A stretch of 64,000 bases of DNA. Origin: Bifidobacterium breve (lineage in GTDB: Bacteria > Actinomycetota > Actinomycetes > Nanopelagicales > Nanopelagicaceae). The position numbers and the translations under genes are program-made. Below, piece after piece: positions 8,759 through 16,969 of the stretch; within the stretch, counting starts at the first letter, position 1; the number at the start of each line of letters is the position of its first letter. The DNA lies in contig CAMDHH010000002.1 of the NCBI GenBank assembly GCA_945898065.1, positions 36,717 through 100,716 of the forward strand, given 5' to 3'. The notes beneath the pieces were generated by a model that did no database searches, was not told the DNA's origin, and saw only the letters and a list, made by a program, of their open reading frames with translations.

Positions 8759-9856
8759 ATGGAAAGTAAGAGCCGGAAAGCACGTTGGAGTGCGATAGCA
8801 CTTACGACAGGAATGGTACTGACAGCCAATGGAGTTGCAACTCCTGCGCAAGCAGCAGAGAAGAAACTCACGATTGGTTTCGTCGTACACGCAGTTGGTA
8901 ACCCATTTATAAATCAAATTATCGAAGGCGCCAAAGCGGCTGCCAAAGATCTCAAAATAACACTCAAGGTAACTGGCCCAGCAGGTGCTGAAGGCGATGC
9001 TCAACTCACCGCTGTACAGAATCTAGCTGCAGTTGGTGTTGACGGAATTGCTACTTCGGTTCCTTCAGCATCCATGATGAAAGGCCTCAATGCTGTTATC
9101 AAAGCTGGAACACCTATCGTTCAATTCAACGGATTCGTTGATGGCGTAAATGCGCCATACGTTGGCGAGAAGTCAGTTGAGTCCGGACGTCTTCTAGGAA
9201 AGATGGTTTTGGAAAAGATTGGCGGAGCCAGTGCTAAGGGCAGTGTCATCATGGGAAACTGTTTCCCAGGATTCCCAGTTCTTGAAAACCGTTCCAAGGG
9301 TGTTCAAGAAAGCCTCGCCAAGGCACCTGGTATTAAGATCATTGGACCATCAGATGTAAAGGTTGATGCTGCAGCAAACTTCGCTGCATGGCAGGGACTT
9401 CTTGCAGCTAATCCAGATGCACTTGCAATGGTTGGTCTTTGTGCTCCAGATGTTGAGAGCATCGGAAAAGTCAATGCAGCAGTAGCTGGATCTAAGACAA
9501 TCGGTGCAGGTTATGACCTCACAGCAGGAAACCTTGAAGCTCTAAAAAATGGAACTGCACATATCAGCCTAGGACAGACACCATTTATTCAGGGATACCT
9601 TCCTGTTTACATGTTGGTTGACAGCATCCGTAACAAGATCAAAATCAATAAGTCAGGCTTTATCGATGCCGGAACTGAAATTGTTACTGCAACTTCCGTT
9701 ACCGAACCATTTGGTTCAGCCCCACTTACATTCGCAAAATTGCAGAAGATGTCAACATCACCTTCAGCAACTCGCACCTACTACGACAAAATCGTAAAGG
9801 GGTATATCAAGAATTGGCAGAAGAATTTGAAGCCAATTGCTGCTGAATCTGCTTAA
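8759..9856 (+). CDS. Sugar ABC transporter substrate-binding protein (periplasmic-binding-protein type 1 fold)
   Basis: This 365-residue exported protein has a signal peptide ending PAQAA and then a sugar-binding domain that starts KKLTIGFVVHAVGNPFI. The pattern ALKNGTAHISLGQTPFIQGY near residue 265 is typical of RbsB/RhaS-type binding proteins. It delivers the sugar to the permease encoded upstream. No lipobox cysteine is seen, so it is predicted to be soluble or anchored otherwise. A GGGGAG site precedes the ATG. Confidence 0.9.
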   Translation: MESKSRKARWSAIALTTGMVLTANGVATPAQAAEKKLTIGFVVHAVGNPFINQIIEGAKAAAKDLKITLKVTGPAGAEGDAQLTAVQNLAAVGVDGIATSVPSASMMKGLNAVIKAGTPIVQFNGFVDGVNAPYVGEKSVESGRLLGKMVLEKIGGASAKGSVIMGNCFPGFPVLENRSKGVQESLAKAPGIKIIGPSDVKVDAAANFAAWQGLLAANPDALAMVGLCAPDVESIGKVNAAVAGSKTIGAGYDLTAGNLEALKNGTAHISLGQTPFIQGYLPVYMLVDSIRNKIKINKSGFIDAGTEIVTATSVTEPFGSAPLTFAKLQKMSTSPSATRTYYDKIVKGYIKNWQKNLKPIAAESA

Positions 9857-9900
9857 TAAAAGTAGATAACTAAGTCATAAATACGAACGGAGGTCGCGCG

Positions 9901-11406
9901 ATGAATTCCCATTCAATTGATAACGTGATCTCCGTTCGTGGCTTGGCTAAGCGTTACGGCGGAGTCAAAGCCTTGAATGGCTTAGATTTGGATTTAGAGG
10001 CAAATAAAGTCCATGCCATTGTCGGTGAAAATGGCGCAGGTAAGTCAACTTTTATGAAAATTCTCTCGGGTGGAGTTACCCCAGATGAGGGCAGCATTGA
10101 GGTCATGGGGCAGAAGTTCTCATCCTTTAGCGTGCAGTCGGCAGCAAAATTGGGAATCGGAATCATGTATCAAGAATTGCGGTTGTTTCAACATCGCGAT
10201 GTACTGACTAATCTATTTCCAAACCGTGAAATGACAGTCGGGCCTTTTATAGCTAAAAAGAAAATGGCAGAAATAGCGATACCCGTTTTGAAGTCGATTG
10301 GACTTGAGGTTGATTTGTATCAAAAGGTTGGCGAACTCACCCTCTCTGATCAGCAACTCATTGAACTTGCCCGAGTTCTTATTGAAAAACCTAAACTTCT
10401 TATTTTAGATGAGCCAACATCAGCGCTCAATGCGCGCGAAAGTAAGCGCCTACTTGATTTGGTGAAGTTATTACCAGCCCAGGGCACAACCGTTCTCTAC
10501 GTTTCCCACAGATTAGATGAAGTCTTTGACGTTGCTCAGCAGATAACTATTTTGCGCAATGGCTCATTAGTTCTTTCTAAGCCAGCGAAAGATCTAGATA
10601 TTCCCACCGTTATCGCAGGAATTGTCGGTGAAAAATCATCAGTATCAATTGGGAAGAAGGCAGGAAGTGCCGATCTTTATTCAAAGAAAGAGAAGGTCCT
10701 AGAAGTTCACAACTTGAGTAATGGCCGTCAAATTCTTGACATATCCCTCAATGTTTCTGCCGGTGAAATTGTTGGAGTTGCAGGCCTCATTGGATCTGGA
10801 GCCGATGAACTTTTGGAGACTCTCTTTGGTGCACGTTCAAAAGTTTCAGGAACGGTGAAGGTACAAGGTATTGAAAAAGAAAATTTGAGTCCTCAAAATT
10901 CAGTACGAGATGGCGTTGCACTTATTCCCGCAGATCGCAAAAGAGTTGGATTGATGATGGAGAGAAGTGTTTCTGATAATTTATCTCACGTATCGGTCGG
11001 TGGATACAAGCAGGGGAGCACACTTCTTTCAAAATCTGCACTCATGGCTACTGCAACAAAGTTAGTTGAGAAATTCACTATAAAGGCTGAAAATGTCAAT
11101 GTTCGAGTCGGCAATCTCTCAGGCGGTAACCAACAAAAAGTTGTTATTGGAAAATGGCTAGAAATTGCCCCAGGCCTTGTATTACTCGATGACCCCACGC
11201 GTGGGGTTGATATCGGCGCCAAAGTCGAACTCTTCCGTCTCGTTCGAGAAATTGCGGCGGAGGGAAAAGGTATTTTGTTTAGATCTACAGAAATTTCTGA
11301 ACTAACAGCCTTGTGCGACCGTATTGTCATAGTCAAAGATGGGGCTAGTACACGAGAAGTCAGCGGTGTCGATGATGCCGAACTCATAAGATTAATAAAT
11401 GAATAA
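9901..11406 (+). CDS. Sugar ABC transporter ATP-binding protein (RbsA/AraG type, two ATPase domains)
   Basis: This 501-residue protein has two ABC domains, as in RbsA-type importers. Domain 1 has Walker A GENGAGKST, a degenerate signature LTLSDQQLIELAR and Walker B LLILDEPTSAL. Domain 2 lacks a canonical Walker A (GLIGSGADELL) but has a full signature LSGGNQQKVVIGKW and Walker B VLLDDPTRGVDIG. This asymmetry is normal for the family. An ACGGAGG ribosome site lies before the ATG. It energises the permease encoded at 7713. Confidence 0.95.
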   Translation: MNSHSIDNVISVRGLAKRYGGVKALNGLDLDLEANKVHAIVGENGAGKSTFMKILSGGVTPDEGSIEVMGQKFSSFSVQSAAKLGIGIMYQELRLFQHRDVLTNLFPNREMTVGPFIAKKKMAEIAIPVLKSIGLEVDLYQKVGELTLSDQQLIELARVLIEKPKLLILDEPTSALNARESKRLLDLVKLLPAQGTTVLYVSHRLDEVFDVAQQITILRNGSLVLSKPAKDLDIPTVIAGIVGEKSSVSIGKKAGSADLYSKKEKVLEVHNLSNGRQILDISLNVSAGEIVGVAGLIGSGADELLETLFGARSKVSGTVKVQGIEKENLSPQNSVRDGVALIPADRKRVGLMMERSVSDNLSHVSVGGYKQGSTLLSKSALMATATKLVEKFTIKAENVNVRVGNLSGGNQQKVVIGKWLEIAPGLVLLDDPTRGVDIGAKVELFRLVREIAAEGKGILFRSTEISELTALCDRIVIVKDGASTREVSGVDDAELIRLINE

Positions 11407-11451
11407 CTCAACCTCCACAATCCAAACCAAGTGCACTAGAAAGAGGAAGTA

Positions 11452-11775
11452 ATGATCAGAAGAGCCTTTATTATGAAATTAAAGCCAGGAGGTTTGGCAA
11501 CATATAAGAAGCACCATGATGAAATTTGGGGAGAGTTAGTAGCCGAGATTGAAAAGTCAGGTATCGCTGAAATAACTATCTTTGAAAACGATCCAGTACT
11601 CGTTCTTTATTCAGTTATTTCTAATGTTGAAGCCTGGGACCGTTTGTGGCACTCAGAAGTCCACGATCGCTGGGGAGTTTTGATGAATCCATTGATGGAG
11701 TTCAATGCAGAGGGCATCGTAAATTCGACGGAACTTCGTGAAGTTTTCCATCTTCAAACGAGCGCAGGTAAATAG
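11452..11775 (+). CDS. L-rhamnose mutarotase family protein
   Basis: This 107-residue protein belongs to the dimeric alpha-beta-barrel family of L-rhamnose mutarotases (YiiL/RhaM, DUF718). It starts RRAFIMKLKPGGLATYKKHHDEIW, where the His after the Tyr is the usual catalytic acid/base, and ends with DRWGVLMNPLMEF. These enzymes interconvert sugar anomers; related proteins act on L-fucose. Position behind a sugar importer and before an SDR supports a role in deoxysugar catabolism. The exact substrate cannot be told from sequence. Confidence 0.8.
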   Translation: MIRRAFIMKLKPGGLATYKKHHDEIWGELVAEIEKSGIAEITIFENDPVLVLYSVISNVEAWDRLWHSEVHDRWGVLMNPLMEFNAEGIVNSTELREVFHLQTSAGK

Positions 11776-11780
11776 GAACG

Positions 11781-12587
11781 ATGTCTGAAAAAAAACTTGC
11801 TCTAGTAACTGGGGCTAGCCGCGGCATTGGACGACAGATTGCACTAGGTCTAGCCGATGATGGCCATAAAGTTATTGCAGTCTCTCGCTCTGCCATGGAA
11901 ACGAGTGATCTCTCTGCTTCTCAAAAATCTCTGATTATTAGTATAAGAGGCGATGTGAGTGATGCTTCATTCATTGAAAGATTAGAGAAGCAAGTATCAA
12001 AAGAACATGGCGTTGTTCAAATTCTTGTCAATGCTGCAGGAGTCTTTGGTCCCATCGATTTAGTTCATAACAGTGATCCTGCCCAGTGGACTCAAACAAT
12101 AGTTATCGATGCCATCGCTCCGTATTACACAGCGCACTATTTCTTGCCCGCAATGCTCAAAAGCAAGTGGGGCCGAATCATTAATCTCAGCTCTGCAGCA
12201 GCGCTACATCCACCAGGGCCACTGAATAGCGCCTATGGCACATCAAAGGTTGCACTCAACCAACTCACTCGCCATATTGCTGCCGAAATTGCAGGCTCTG
12301 GCGTAACTGCAAATGTTATTCATCCAGGCGATGTTCAAAGTGATATGTGGGCTGATATCAAAATCAAAGCAGAAGCACTGGGTGAAGTCGGCAAAGATTA
12401 CAAAGCGTGGGTGGATTGGGTAGAAAAAACTGGTGGAGATGATCCAAAGAAAGCAATGGATCTTGTTCTCAAGTTAGTTAGTACCGAAAGTGATTCGGTC
12501 AATGGAAGATTCTGTTGGATTGATCAGCCACTTCAAGCACCGATTCCAAGTTGGGAAGATCCAATAGATGCTAGACCTTGGGGTTAG
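11781..12587 (+). CDS. Short-chain dehydrogenase/reductase, probable sugar dehydrogenase
   Basis: This 268-residue classical SDR has an N-terminal NAD(P)-binding TGASRGIGR, then NAAG, and a catalytic triad Ser (NLSSAAA), Tyr-x3-Lys (YGTSK). The C terminus is extended (WEDPIDARPWG). It follows the mutarotase gene by 5 bp, so the two are almost certainly cotranscribed. In related operons an SDR oxidises L-rhamnose or L-fucose to the lactone; that role here is inferred from context. Confidence 0.85.
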   Translation: MSEKKLALVTGASRGIGRQIALGLADDGHKVIAVSRSAMETSDLSASQKSLIISIRGDVSDASFIERLEKQVSKEHGVVQILVNAAGVFGPIDLVHNSDPAQWTQTIVIDAIAPYYTAHYFLPAMLKSKWGRIINLSSAAALHPPGPLNSAYGTSKVALNQLTRHIAAEIAGSGVTANVIHPGDVQSDMWADIKIKAEALGEVGKDYKAWVDWVEKTGGDDPKKAMDLVLKLVSTESDSVNGRFCWIDQPLQAPIPSWEDPIDARPWG

Positions 12588-12650
12588 CAGTATTTGACTA
12601 GCTAAAGCACGGAGATTGATCTCAAAACCCTTCACCGCTCTATGCACACC

Positions 12651-12671
12651 TCGTACAAGATGTCGTACAAG
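12651..12671. promoter_or_regulatory. Direct-repeat operator of the toxin-antitoxin operon
   Basis: TCGTACAAG occurs at 12651-12659 and again at 12663-12671. The copies are 12 bp apart, close to one helical turn, and lie 33 bp before the antitoxin start. YefM-type antitoxins bind GTACA-containing repeats in their own promoters, so this is the likely autoregulatory site. Confidence 0.5.
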
Positions 12672-12704
12672 GTGCTAGTCTTGCCAAAGACTAAAGGAGT
12701 CCAC

Positions 12705-13049
12705 ATGATCATCTCTGCATCCAAGGCACGCGAGAAGTTATTCCCACTCATCGAGCAGGTCAACGCCGATCAAGCCAGCATCACCATCACTTCCAATAAC
12801 GGCAACGCTGTATTGGTTTCCGAGAGTGAATGGGAATCGATGATTGAGACTGCCTTCCTGTTGCGCACCGCATCGAATCGAAAGTATCTCGATAAAGCCC
12901 TAGCCGAGATTGAATCTGGCAAAGGCGTGAAAGTCACATATAAGAAAGGTCAGACTCTTGACCAAATCTTGAAGTTAGCAAATGTCAAAAAGACACCTGA
13001 AAAGAAATCCCCAAAGAAAAGCGTTGCCACAAAAGCTCGAAGCAAATAA
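12705..13049 (+). CDS. Antitoxin, Phd/YefM family
   Basis: This 114-residue protein starts MIISASKAREKLFPLIEQVN and has the conserved ITSNNGNAVLVSESEWESM core of YefM/Phd antitoxins. These proteins bind DNA through their N-terminal half and neutralise the cognate toxin with the C-terminal half. After residue 95 the protein carries an unusual lysine-rich extension (KKTPEKKSPKKS). ATG 12705 has an AAAGGAGT ribosome site; a longer upstream frame does not. Confidence 0.9.
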   Translation: MIISASKAREKLFPLIEQVNADQASITITSNNGNAVLVSESEWESMIETAFLLRTASNRKYLDKALAEIESGKGVKVTYKKGQTLDQILKLANVKKTPEKKSPKKSVATKARSK

Positions 13050-13064
13050 GCACAGGATTCATTC

Positions 13065-13346
13065 ATGCCTGCAGCTCCTGCACTAACGTCCATATTTTTC
13101 ACGAATCAAGCAATTGCCGATCTCGAGTATTGGGCCAAGCACAATCCCGACAGGTTAGTAAAAATTCAGCAACTCATTGATCATGTCATGAAGAATCCTC
13201 GAAAAGGTATTGGATTACCTAAACCTTTGAAATACAGTCTTGAGGGATTGTGGTCACGAAGAATTACGCTAGAGCATCGCCTTGTTTATTCCTTTGATAA
13301 AACCACTCTCAACATAATTCAAGCCCGCCATCATTACGAAGATTGA
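13065..13346 (+). CDS. Toxin, Txe/YoeB family
   Basis: This 93-residue RelE-superfamily protein resembles YoeB, a ribosome-dependent mRNA endonuclease. It contains GLWSRRITLEHRLVYSF, matching the YoeB core, and ends ARHHYED, so the C-terminal His (90) and Tyr (91) and the Arg of EHR (72) are present. The Glu that acts as general base in E. coli YoeB (KPEPLK, E46) is replaced by Lys (LPKPLK, K53). The toxin may therefore be weakened. It sits 15 bp after the antitoxin gene. Confidence 0.85.
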   Translation: MPAAPALTSIFFTNQAIADLEYWAKHNPDRLVKIQQLIDHVMKNPRKGIGLPKPLKYSLEGLWSRRITLEHRLVYSFDKTTLNIIQARHHYED

Positions 13347-13363
13347 ACTTTTCTAGGAATACA

Positions 13364-13396
13364 GAAAGCCCCGCAGATTTCTCTAGCGGGGCTTTC
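13364..13396 (+). terminator. Rho-independent terminator of the toxin-antitoxin operon
   Basis: A perfect 11-bp inverted repeat GAAAGCCCCGC...GCGGGGCTTTC lies 18 bp after the toxin stop codon. The T-tract is short. Confidence 0.75.
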
Positions 13397-13452
13397 AACT
13401 GTAACTCTTGCAGATCTGCAATTCCATTGACTATGGAGCTGCAGATTAGCAC

Positions 13453-13472
13453 GAGCACCCTCTTGACTGAAG
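13453..13472 (+). other. Fragment of a tRNA anticodon arm
   Basis: These 20 bases match positions 13582-13601 of the tRNA that lies about 130 bp downstream in 19 of 20 positions (end of D stem through anticodon loop). The flanks do not fold as a tRNA, so this is a partial copy. Confidence 0.5.
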
Positions 13473-13559
13473 TTTTGTAATCATAACACCGAAGTTATCA
13501 ACAACATCTGAAAAACTAAATATTCATCTAGTCCTGTACATCTAAGTTTCAACTTGCGT

Positions 13560-13633
13560 ACCGCTGTAGCTCAGCGGATAGAGCACCCTTTTGACTGAAG
13601 GGATGGTCGCGAGTTCGAATCTCGCCAGCGGTA
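13560..13633 (+). tRNA. tRNA, positional anticodon GAC (valine?), atypical loop
   Basis: The 74-nt sequence folds as a cloverleaf: acceptor ACCGCTG/CAGCGGT, D arm GCTC-AGCGGATA-GAGC, anticodon stem CCCTT/AAGGG, T arm GCGAG-TTCGAAT-CTCGC and discriminator A. The 3' CCA is not encoded. The 7-nt loop TTGACTG puts GAC at 34-36, which would read valine. Position 37 is U rather than a purine, and the variable region is one base long. The acceptor can extend to 9 bp with the flanks (GTACCGCTG/CAGCGGTAC). Isotype is therefore uncertain. Confidence 0.6.
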
Positions 13634-13644
13634 CTCACACAAGA

Positions 13645-13676
13645 TGGCTCTTGGCTTAGTCACCAAGGGCCATTTT
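13645..13676 (+). terminator. Terminator after the tRNA
   Basis: TGGCTCTTGG pairs with CCAAGGGCCA (one G-U pair) and is followed by TTTT, 12 bp after the tRNA 3' end. Confidence 0.6.
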
Positions 13677-13737
13677 GCATGTTCAGTGTCCGTACTGAGA
13701 CACATCGGAGACTCGCTATTAGTAATCTTTTCTATGA

Positions 13738-13962
13738 CTACGAGTTAGTCACCGTAATAAGTTTGCCCGAATCAGGAAGGGCAATAACGTTTAGTTCGCC
13801 TTCTTTTTGTGCCAACTTAATTAGTGCAGCCATGCCGCCAACATCCTTAGCGGAGGTAGCTTTAGCAGGGGCTTTAGTTGCGGCCTGTGCCGGTAGAGCA
13901 GTTGATGTAAGCGCAAATGCAAGCACGGTGCCTACAACTGCGCTAATGATCTTCTTGTTCAT
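13738..13962 (-). pseudogene. Truncated ABC transporter substrate-binding protein (N-terminal remnant)
   Basis: The 74-residue product has a good signal peptide (MNKKIISAVVG...PAQAA) followed by GGMAALIKLAQKEGELNVIALP. That segment is typical of the first strand of spermidine/putrescine- or iron-type solute-binding proteins, which normally run to 330-380 residues. The frame then ends after 15 unrelated residues, close to the tRNA terminator. An AAGGAG ribosome site precedes the ATG, so a short exported peptide could still be made. The rest of the gene is missing from the neighbourhood. This looks like a deletion remnant. Confidence 0.6.
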
Positions 13963-14172
13963 GTTTCTCCTTAGTTAGGGAGAGGCGAGCAAAACGCTTG
14001 AATGTAAAGAATCGCCAATCGTGAGCCAACGAGCCACTGAATAGCGAATGAATAGATAGTTGCTGCAGAAAAATATTTGAGCAACCTACAACTATGGCAC
14101 TCCCGAGTGAATTCGAATTTCTGGGAGATTTTCACATCTTGGCGATGATATTTTGCCAGAAGTTAAATCTTT

Positions 14173-14261
14173 GTTCACCTAAGTAAGTCATTTATATTCA
14201 CGGTTGAAAATTACTCTCTCGCTGACTCAAGGGCCCCTCCCGAGAGTAAATGAAGTTCACC
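14173..14261 (+). promoter_or_regulatory. Possible PhoP-like boxes upstream of the nucleotidase
   Basis: The 330-bp gap between 13963 and 14292 contains GTTCACC at 14173-14179 and 14255-14261, plus a related ATTCACG at 14196. GTTCACC is the core of actinobacterial PHO-box repeats, and the next gene is a phosphate-releasing enzyme. The copies are not in the usual 11-nt register, so support is weak. Nothing else is recognised in this gap. Confidence 0.25.
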
Positions 14262-14292
14262 CGAAACTTACTTAGACCTCATGGAGGACACT

Positions 14293-16278
14293 TTGAAAAT
14301 CAAGAATGCCGTAGCGGCATTAGCAGTAACTACACTATTTGCTCCGATGTCAATCGCTGATGCAAGCATGTACTCAGATTCAGGAAGAGCCGTAACCCTT
14401 ACTATTTTGCATAATAACGATGGCGAATCTGCTCTTTTGCCCGAACAGTCTTACGCACTCCCACAAGGAAAATTAATCTACGGAAGTGCTGCAGCATTTT
14501 CAACAGTGATGAAGCGAGAAATTTCCGCAGCCAAGCAAGCAAATAATGCTGTGCTCTCTGTCTACGCTGGAGATTCATTCCTTGCTAGCAAGAACTTAAT
14601 CTGTTCAGAGCCTGCAAATCCCACTTCGACTATCCCTGTATATGACGGTCTCGCACAATCATTGATGCCTTATGACGTTCACATCTTAGGAAACCATGAA
14701 TTTGATTATGGAACAGGATTCCTCAAGCGCTATATCGACTCTTTCTCACAAAAGGTTCGCTATCAGTTCATTTCAGGAAACCTAGATTTTTCGGCTAACA
14801 CTGATCTTTCATCAGTGTCCGTAAAGTCAAAGCCGATTCTTCGTGGAAGAGTTGTTGGTAAGAAAGTTGGAGAGTCCTACATTCACAAGGATTACACAAC
14901 GGGTGCAATCTTTGGAGTTGTCAGTGCTATTACTCCAACCCTTCGAACAATCTCTTCACCAGGAACAGCTAAAGTCACAACTATTGATATCAAGGCCACA
15001 GCCGAGTTAATCAATAAGCAGGTCGAATCGCTAGAAAAACAGGGCGTCAATAAGATCATTCTCGTTAGCCACCTACAAGGTGTTGCATACGACAAGGAGC
15101 TAGTAGCCCTGTTGAAGAATGTGGATGTCGCTGTCGCCGGTGGTGGAGATGATCTATTGACTAGCCCAGATGTTGCCGAAAGCATTCAAGTTATTCCAGG
15201 TGAAGGTAAGGCTGTCGGTAAGTATCCCGAGATGGTCAAGGATGCCAATGGCGTCGATGTTCCACTGATTACAACTAAAGGAAATTACAACTACCTCGGT
15301 CGCTTCGATGTCTCATTTGATGAAGATGGCAAGTTGAGCTCATATAACAAAACCACTTCATATCCACGACGCGTTGTTCCAGCATCTACTGTTGCTGGCT
15401 CACTTGCTATCAAAGATGTCGTCAACCCAGATAAGCGCATCGTTGATTCAGTTGAAAAGCCACTCAACGCTTGCTTAGTTGGATTTTCTAAGTCAATTGC
15501 TTCAAGTCAGATCGTATTTGCCACAGATCGCGGCAGTGCAACTGTTCTTGGAGTTAGAACTGCAGAAACCAATGGTGGAAATTTAGTTACTGATGCATTT
15601 ATGCAGGCATACTCCACACGAGCTGCAGCAGTTGGCTTACCTGCGGCCGGAAGTGCTAACCCTGTCGTTGCCGTACAAAACGGTGGTGGAATTAGACAAG
15701 GTGGTGGAACAACACTTCCAACAAATGGTCTTGTCGGGGCAATAAACCGAGGCAATACCTTTGATCTACTTCCCTTCGATAATCGCCTTGTTGCGGTGAC
15801 AAATGTCAGCGCCGCAGATATGAAAGATATTTTCGAGCGATCATGTTCGGTCAGCACAGCAGGTGGTGGACAGTTCCTTCAAATCAGCGGTATGAAGGTT
15901 TCGTGTTCACGTACTGAGAGTGCAACTGTAATCTCAACGCCAACAGGAGATGCCTATGCCGGAACAATTACATTACCTGGCAAGCGAGTAAAGGAAATCA
16001 CACTCGCTGATGGTCGCGCCATTGTCAAAGATGGAGCAGTTGTCGCAGGTGCGCCAGCTGTCACAATCGTTACAAATCAATTCACTGCCGATGGTGGAGA
16101 TAACTATCCAACATTCGTGAAATTGACCAAGGTTGCATTTGGAGTCTCTTACGAGCAGGCTCTCTATGACTATCTCTTGAGCTTTGCAAAGAACGCCGCA
16201 GGCCTACCAGAGGTACCATCAACTGATACACGCTATATACAGAGAACTGGTGAGGGTCGCTTCACCTGGTTGCCATAA
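14293..16278 (+). CDS. Secreted 5'-nucleotidase / UshA-like metallophosphoesterase
   Basis: This 661-residue exported enzyme should release phosphate from extracellular nucleotides. The N-terminal metallophosphatase domain shows HNND, YAGDSF, LGNHEFDYG and VSHLQG. The C-terminal 5'-nucleotidase domain shows GGNLVTDAF, NGGGIRQG and FDLLPFDNRLV. The start is placed at TTG 14293 rather than the ATG at 14281: GGAGG lies 5 nt before the TTG, and the signal peptide (MKIKNAVAALAVTTLFAPMS) then starts correctly. A strong terminator follows. Confidence 0.9.
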   Translation: MKIKNAVAALAVTTLFAPMSIADASMYSDSGRAVTLTILHNNDGESALLPEQSYALPQGKLIYGSAAAFSTVMKREISAAKQANNAVLSVYAGDSFLASKNLICSEPANPTSTIPVYDGLAQSLMPYDVHILGNHEFDYGTGFLKRYIDSFSQKVRYQFISGNLDFSANTDLSSVSVKSKPILRGRVVGKKVGESYIHKDYTTGAIFGVVSAITPTLRTISSPGTAKVTTIDIKATAELINKQVESLEKQGVNKIILVSHLQGVAYDKELVALLKNVDVAVAGGGDDLLTSPDVAESIQVIPGEGKAVGKYPEMVKDANGVDVPLITTKGNYNYLGRFDVSFDEDGKLSSYNKTTSYPRRVVPASTVAGSLAIKDVVNPDKRIVDSVEKPLNACLVGFSKSIASSQIVFATDRGSATVLGVRTAETNGGNLVTDAFMQAYSTRAAAVGLPAAGSANPVVAVQNGGGIRQGGGTTLPTNGLVGAINRGNTFDLLPFDNRLVAVTNVSAADMKDIFERSCSVSTAGGGQFLQISGMKVSCSRTESATVISTPTGDAYAGTITLPGKRVKEITLADGRAIVKDGAVVAGAPAVTIVTNQFTADGGDNYPTFVKLTKVAFGVSYEQALYDYLLSFAKNAAGLPEVPSTDTRYIQRTGEGRFTWLP

Positions 16279-16291
16279 TCTAGCAAGTTAG

Positions 16292-16345
16292 AAAATCCCC
16301 GCTAATACTGAGTGCGAAAGTGCTCATGTGTTAGCGGGGATTTTT
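16292..16345 (+). terminator. Rho-independent terminator of the 5'-nucleotidase gene
   Basis: AATCCCCGCTAA pairs with TTAGCGGGGATT around a GC-containing loop and is followed by TTTT. Confidence 0.85.
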
Positions 16346-16404
16346 GCATCCGTGTAAGTCAATATTCAAAATCAATATGTGGTCACATCTTCGTGCTCGA
16401 AATA

Positions 16405-16845
16405 CTAAGTAGCTAATTGAGTATCAGTTTCACCAACAACGGCTGAATCAACCCCAAGAACCGACTCCTTTACCGAGAGCATGTATGTGAGATTAGTTGG
16501 CCCACTTTCACTCGTGACTCCAACCTCCTGAGTAATCTCGTTATTAGTAATAGTGCAGCCATTGAACTCATAGCCCTGATTCTCAACGAGCATTCCATAC
16601 TCAGAACTGATGATGGAAACAAAGCGGTTAATATCGACTGCCATTCTAAAAGATGGTGAAGCGAATGAGTAAGCAGAATCCCATTCCTCTTTTGCAATCG
16701 CATCTATCTGCCCCGAAATATGTTCTTCAACTAACTGCGCTTGCTTATTTGTACAGGTGCCATCGACCATCTCTTCGAATGCAGCCTTTTGAGAACATCC
16801 ACTGAGCACCAGCGCCACTACAACTATTGCAATCCAATGCTTCAT
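16405..16845 (-). CDS. Lipoprotein, DUF4864-like
   Basis: This 146-residue protein has a short hydrophobic leader and a lipobox LSGC at residues 14-17, so it is predicted to be lipidated at Cys17. The mature part contains WDSAYSFASPSFRMAVDINRFVSII, which resembles the DUF4864 pattern of small NTF2-like secreted proteins. No catalytic residues are evident. It is convergent with the nucleotidase gene. Confidence 0.6.
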   Translation of the reverse strand: MKHWIAIVVVALVLSGCSQKAAFEEMVDGTCTNKQAQLVEEHISGQIDAIAKEEWDSAYSFASPSFRMAVDINRFVSIISSEYGMLVENQGYEFNGCTITNNEITQEVGVTSESGPTNLTYMLSVKESVLGVDSAVVGETDTQLAT

Positions 16846-16925
16846 TGCTCAATTCTAATCAACGCCTAGATGAGTTGTCTTAGCGAAAGTAAATAGCACC
16901 CTAGATATCCACAGTAAAAGCAAAA

Positions 16926-16957
16926 AACCTAAATCGGTTGTATCAACTGATTTAGGT
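16926..16957 (-). terminator. Inverted repeat before the second tRNA, terminator-like on the minus strand
   Basis: AACCTAAATC...GATTTAGGTT forms a long stem with a TTTTTT tract only when read on the minus strand. It ends 12 bp before the tRNA at 16970. It may shield the tRNA and lipoprotein promoters from antisense transcription. Confidence 0.45.
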
Positions 16958-16969
16958 TCTGCCTTGCGT

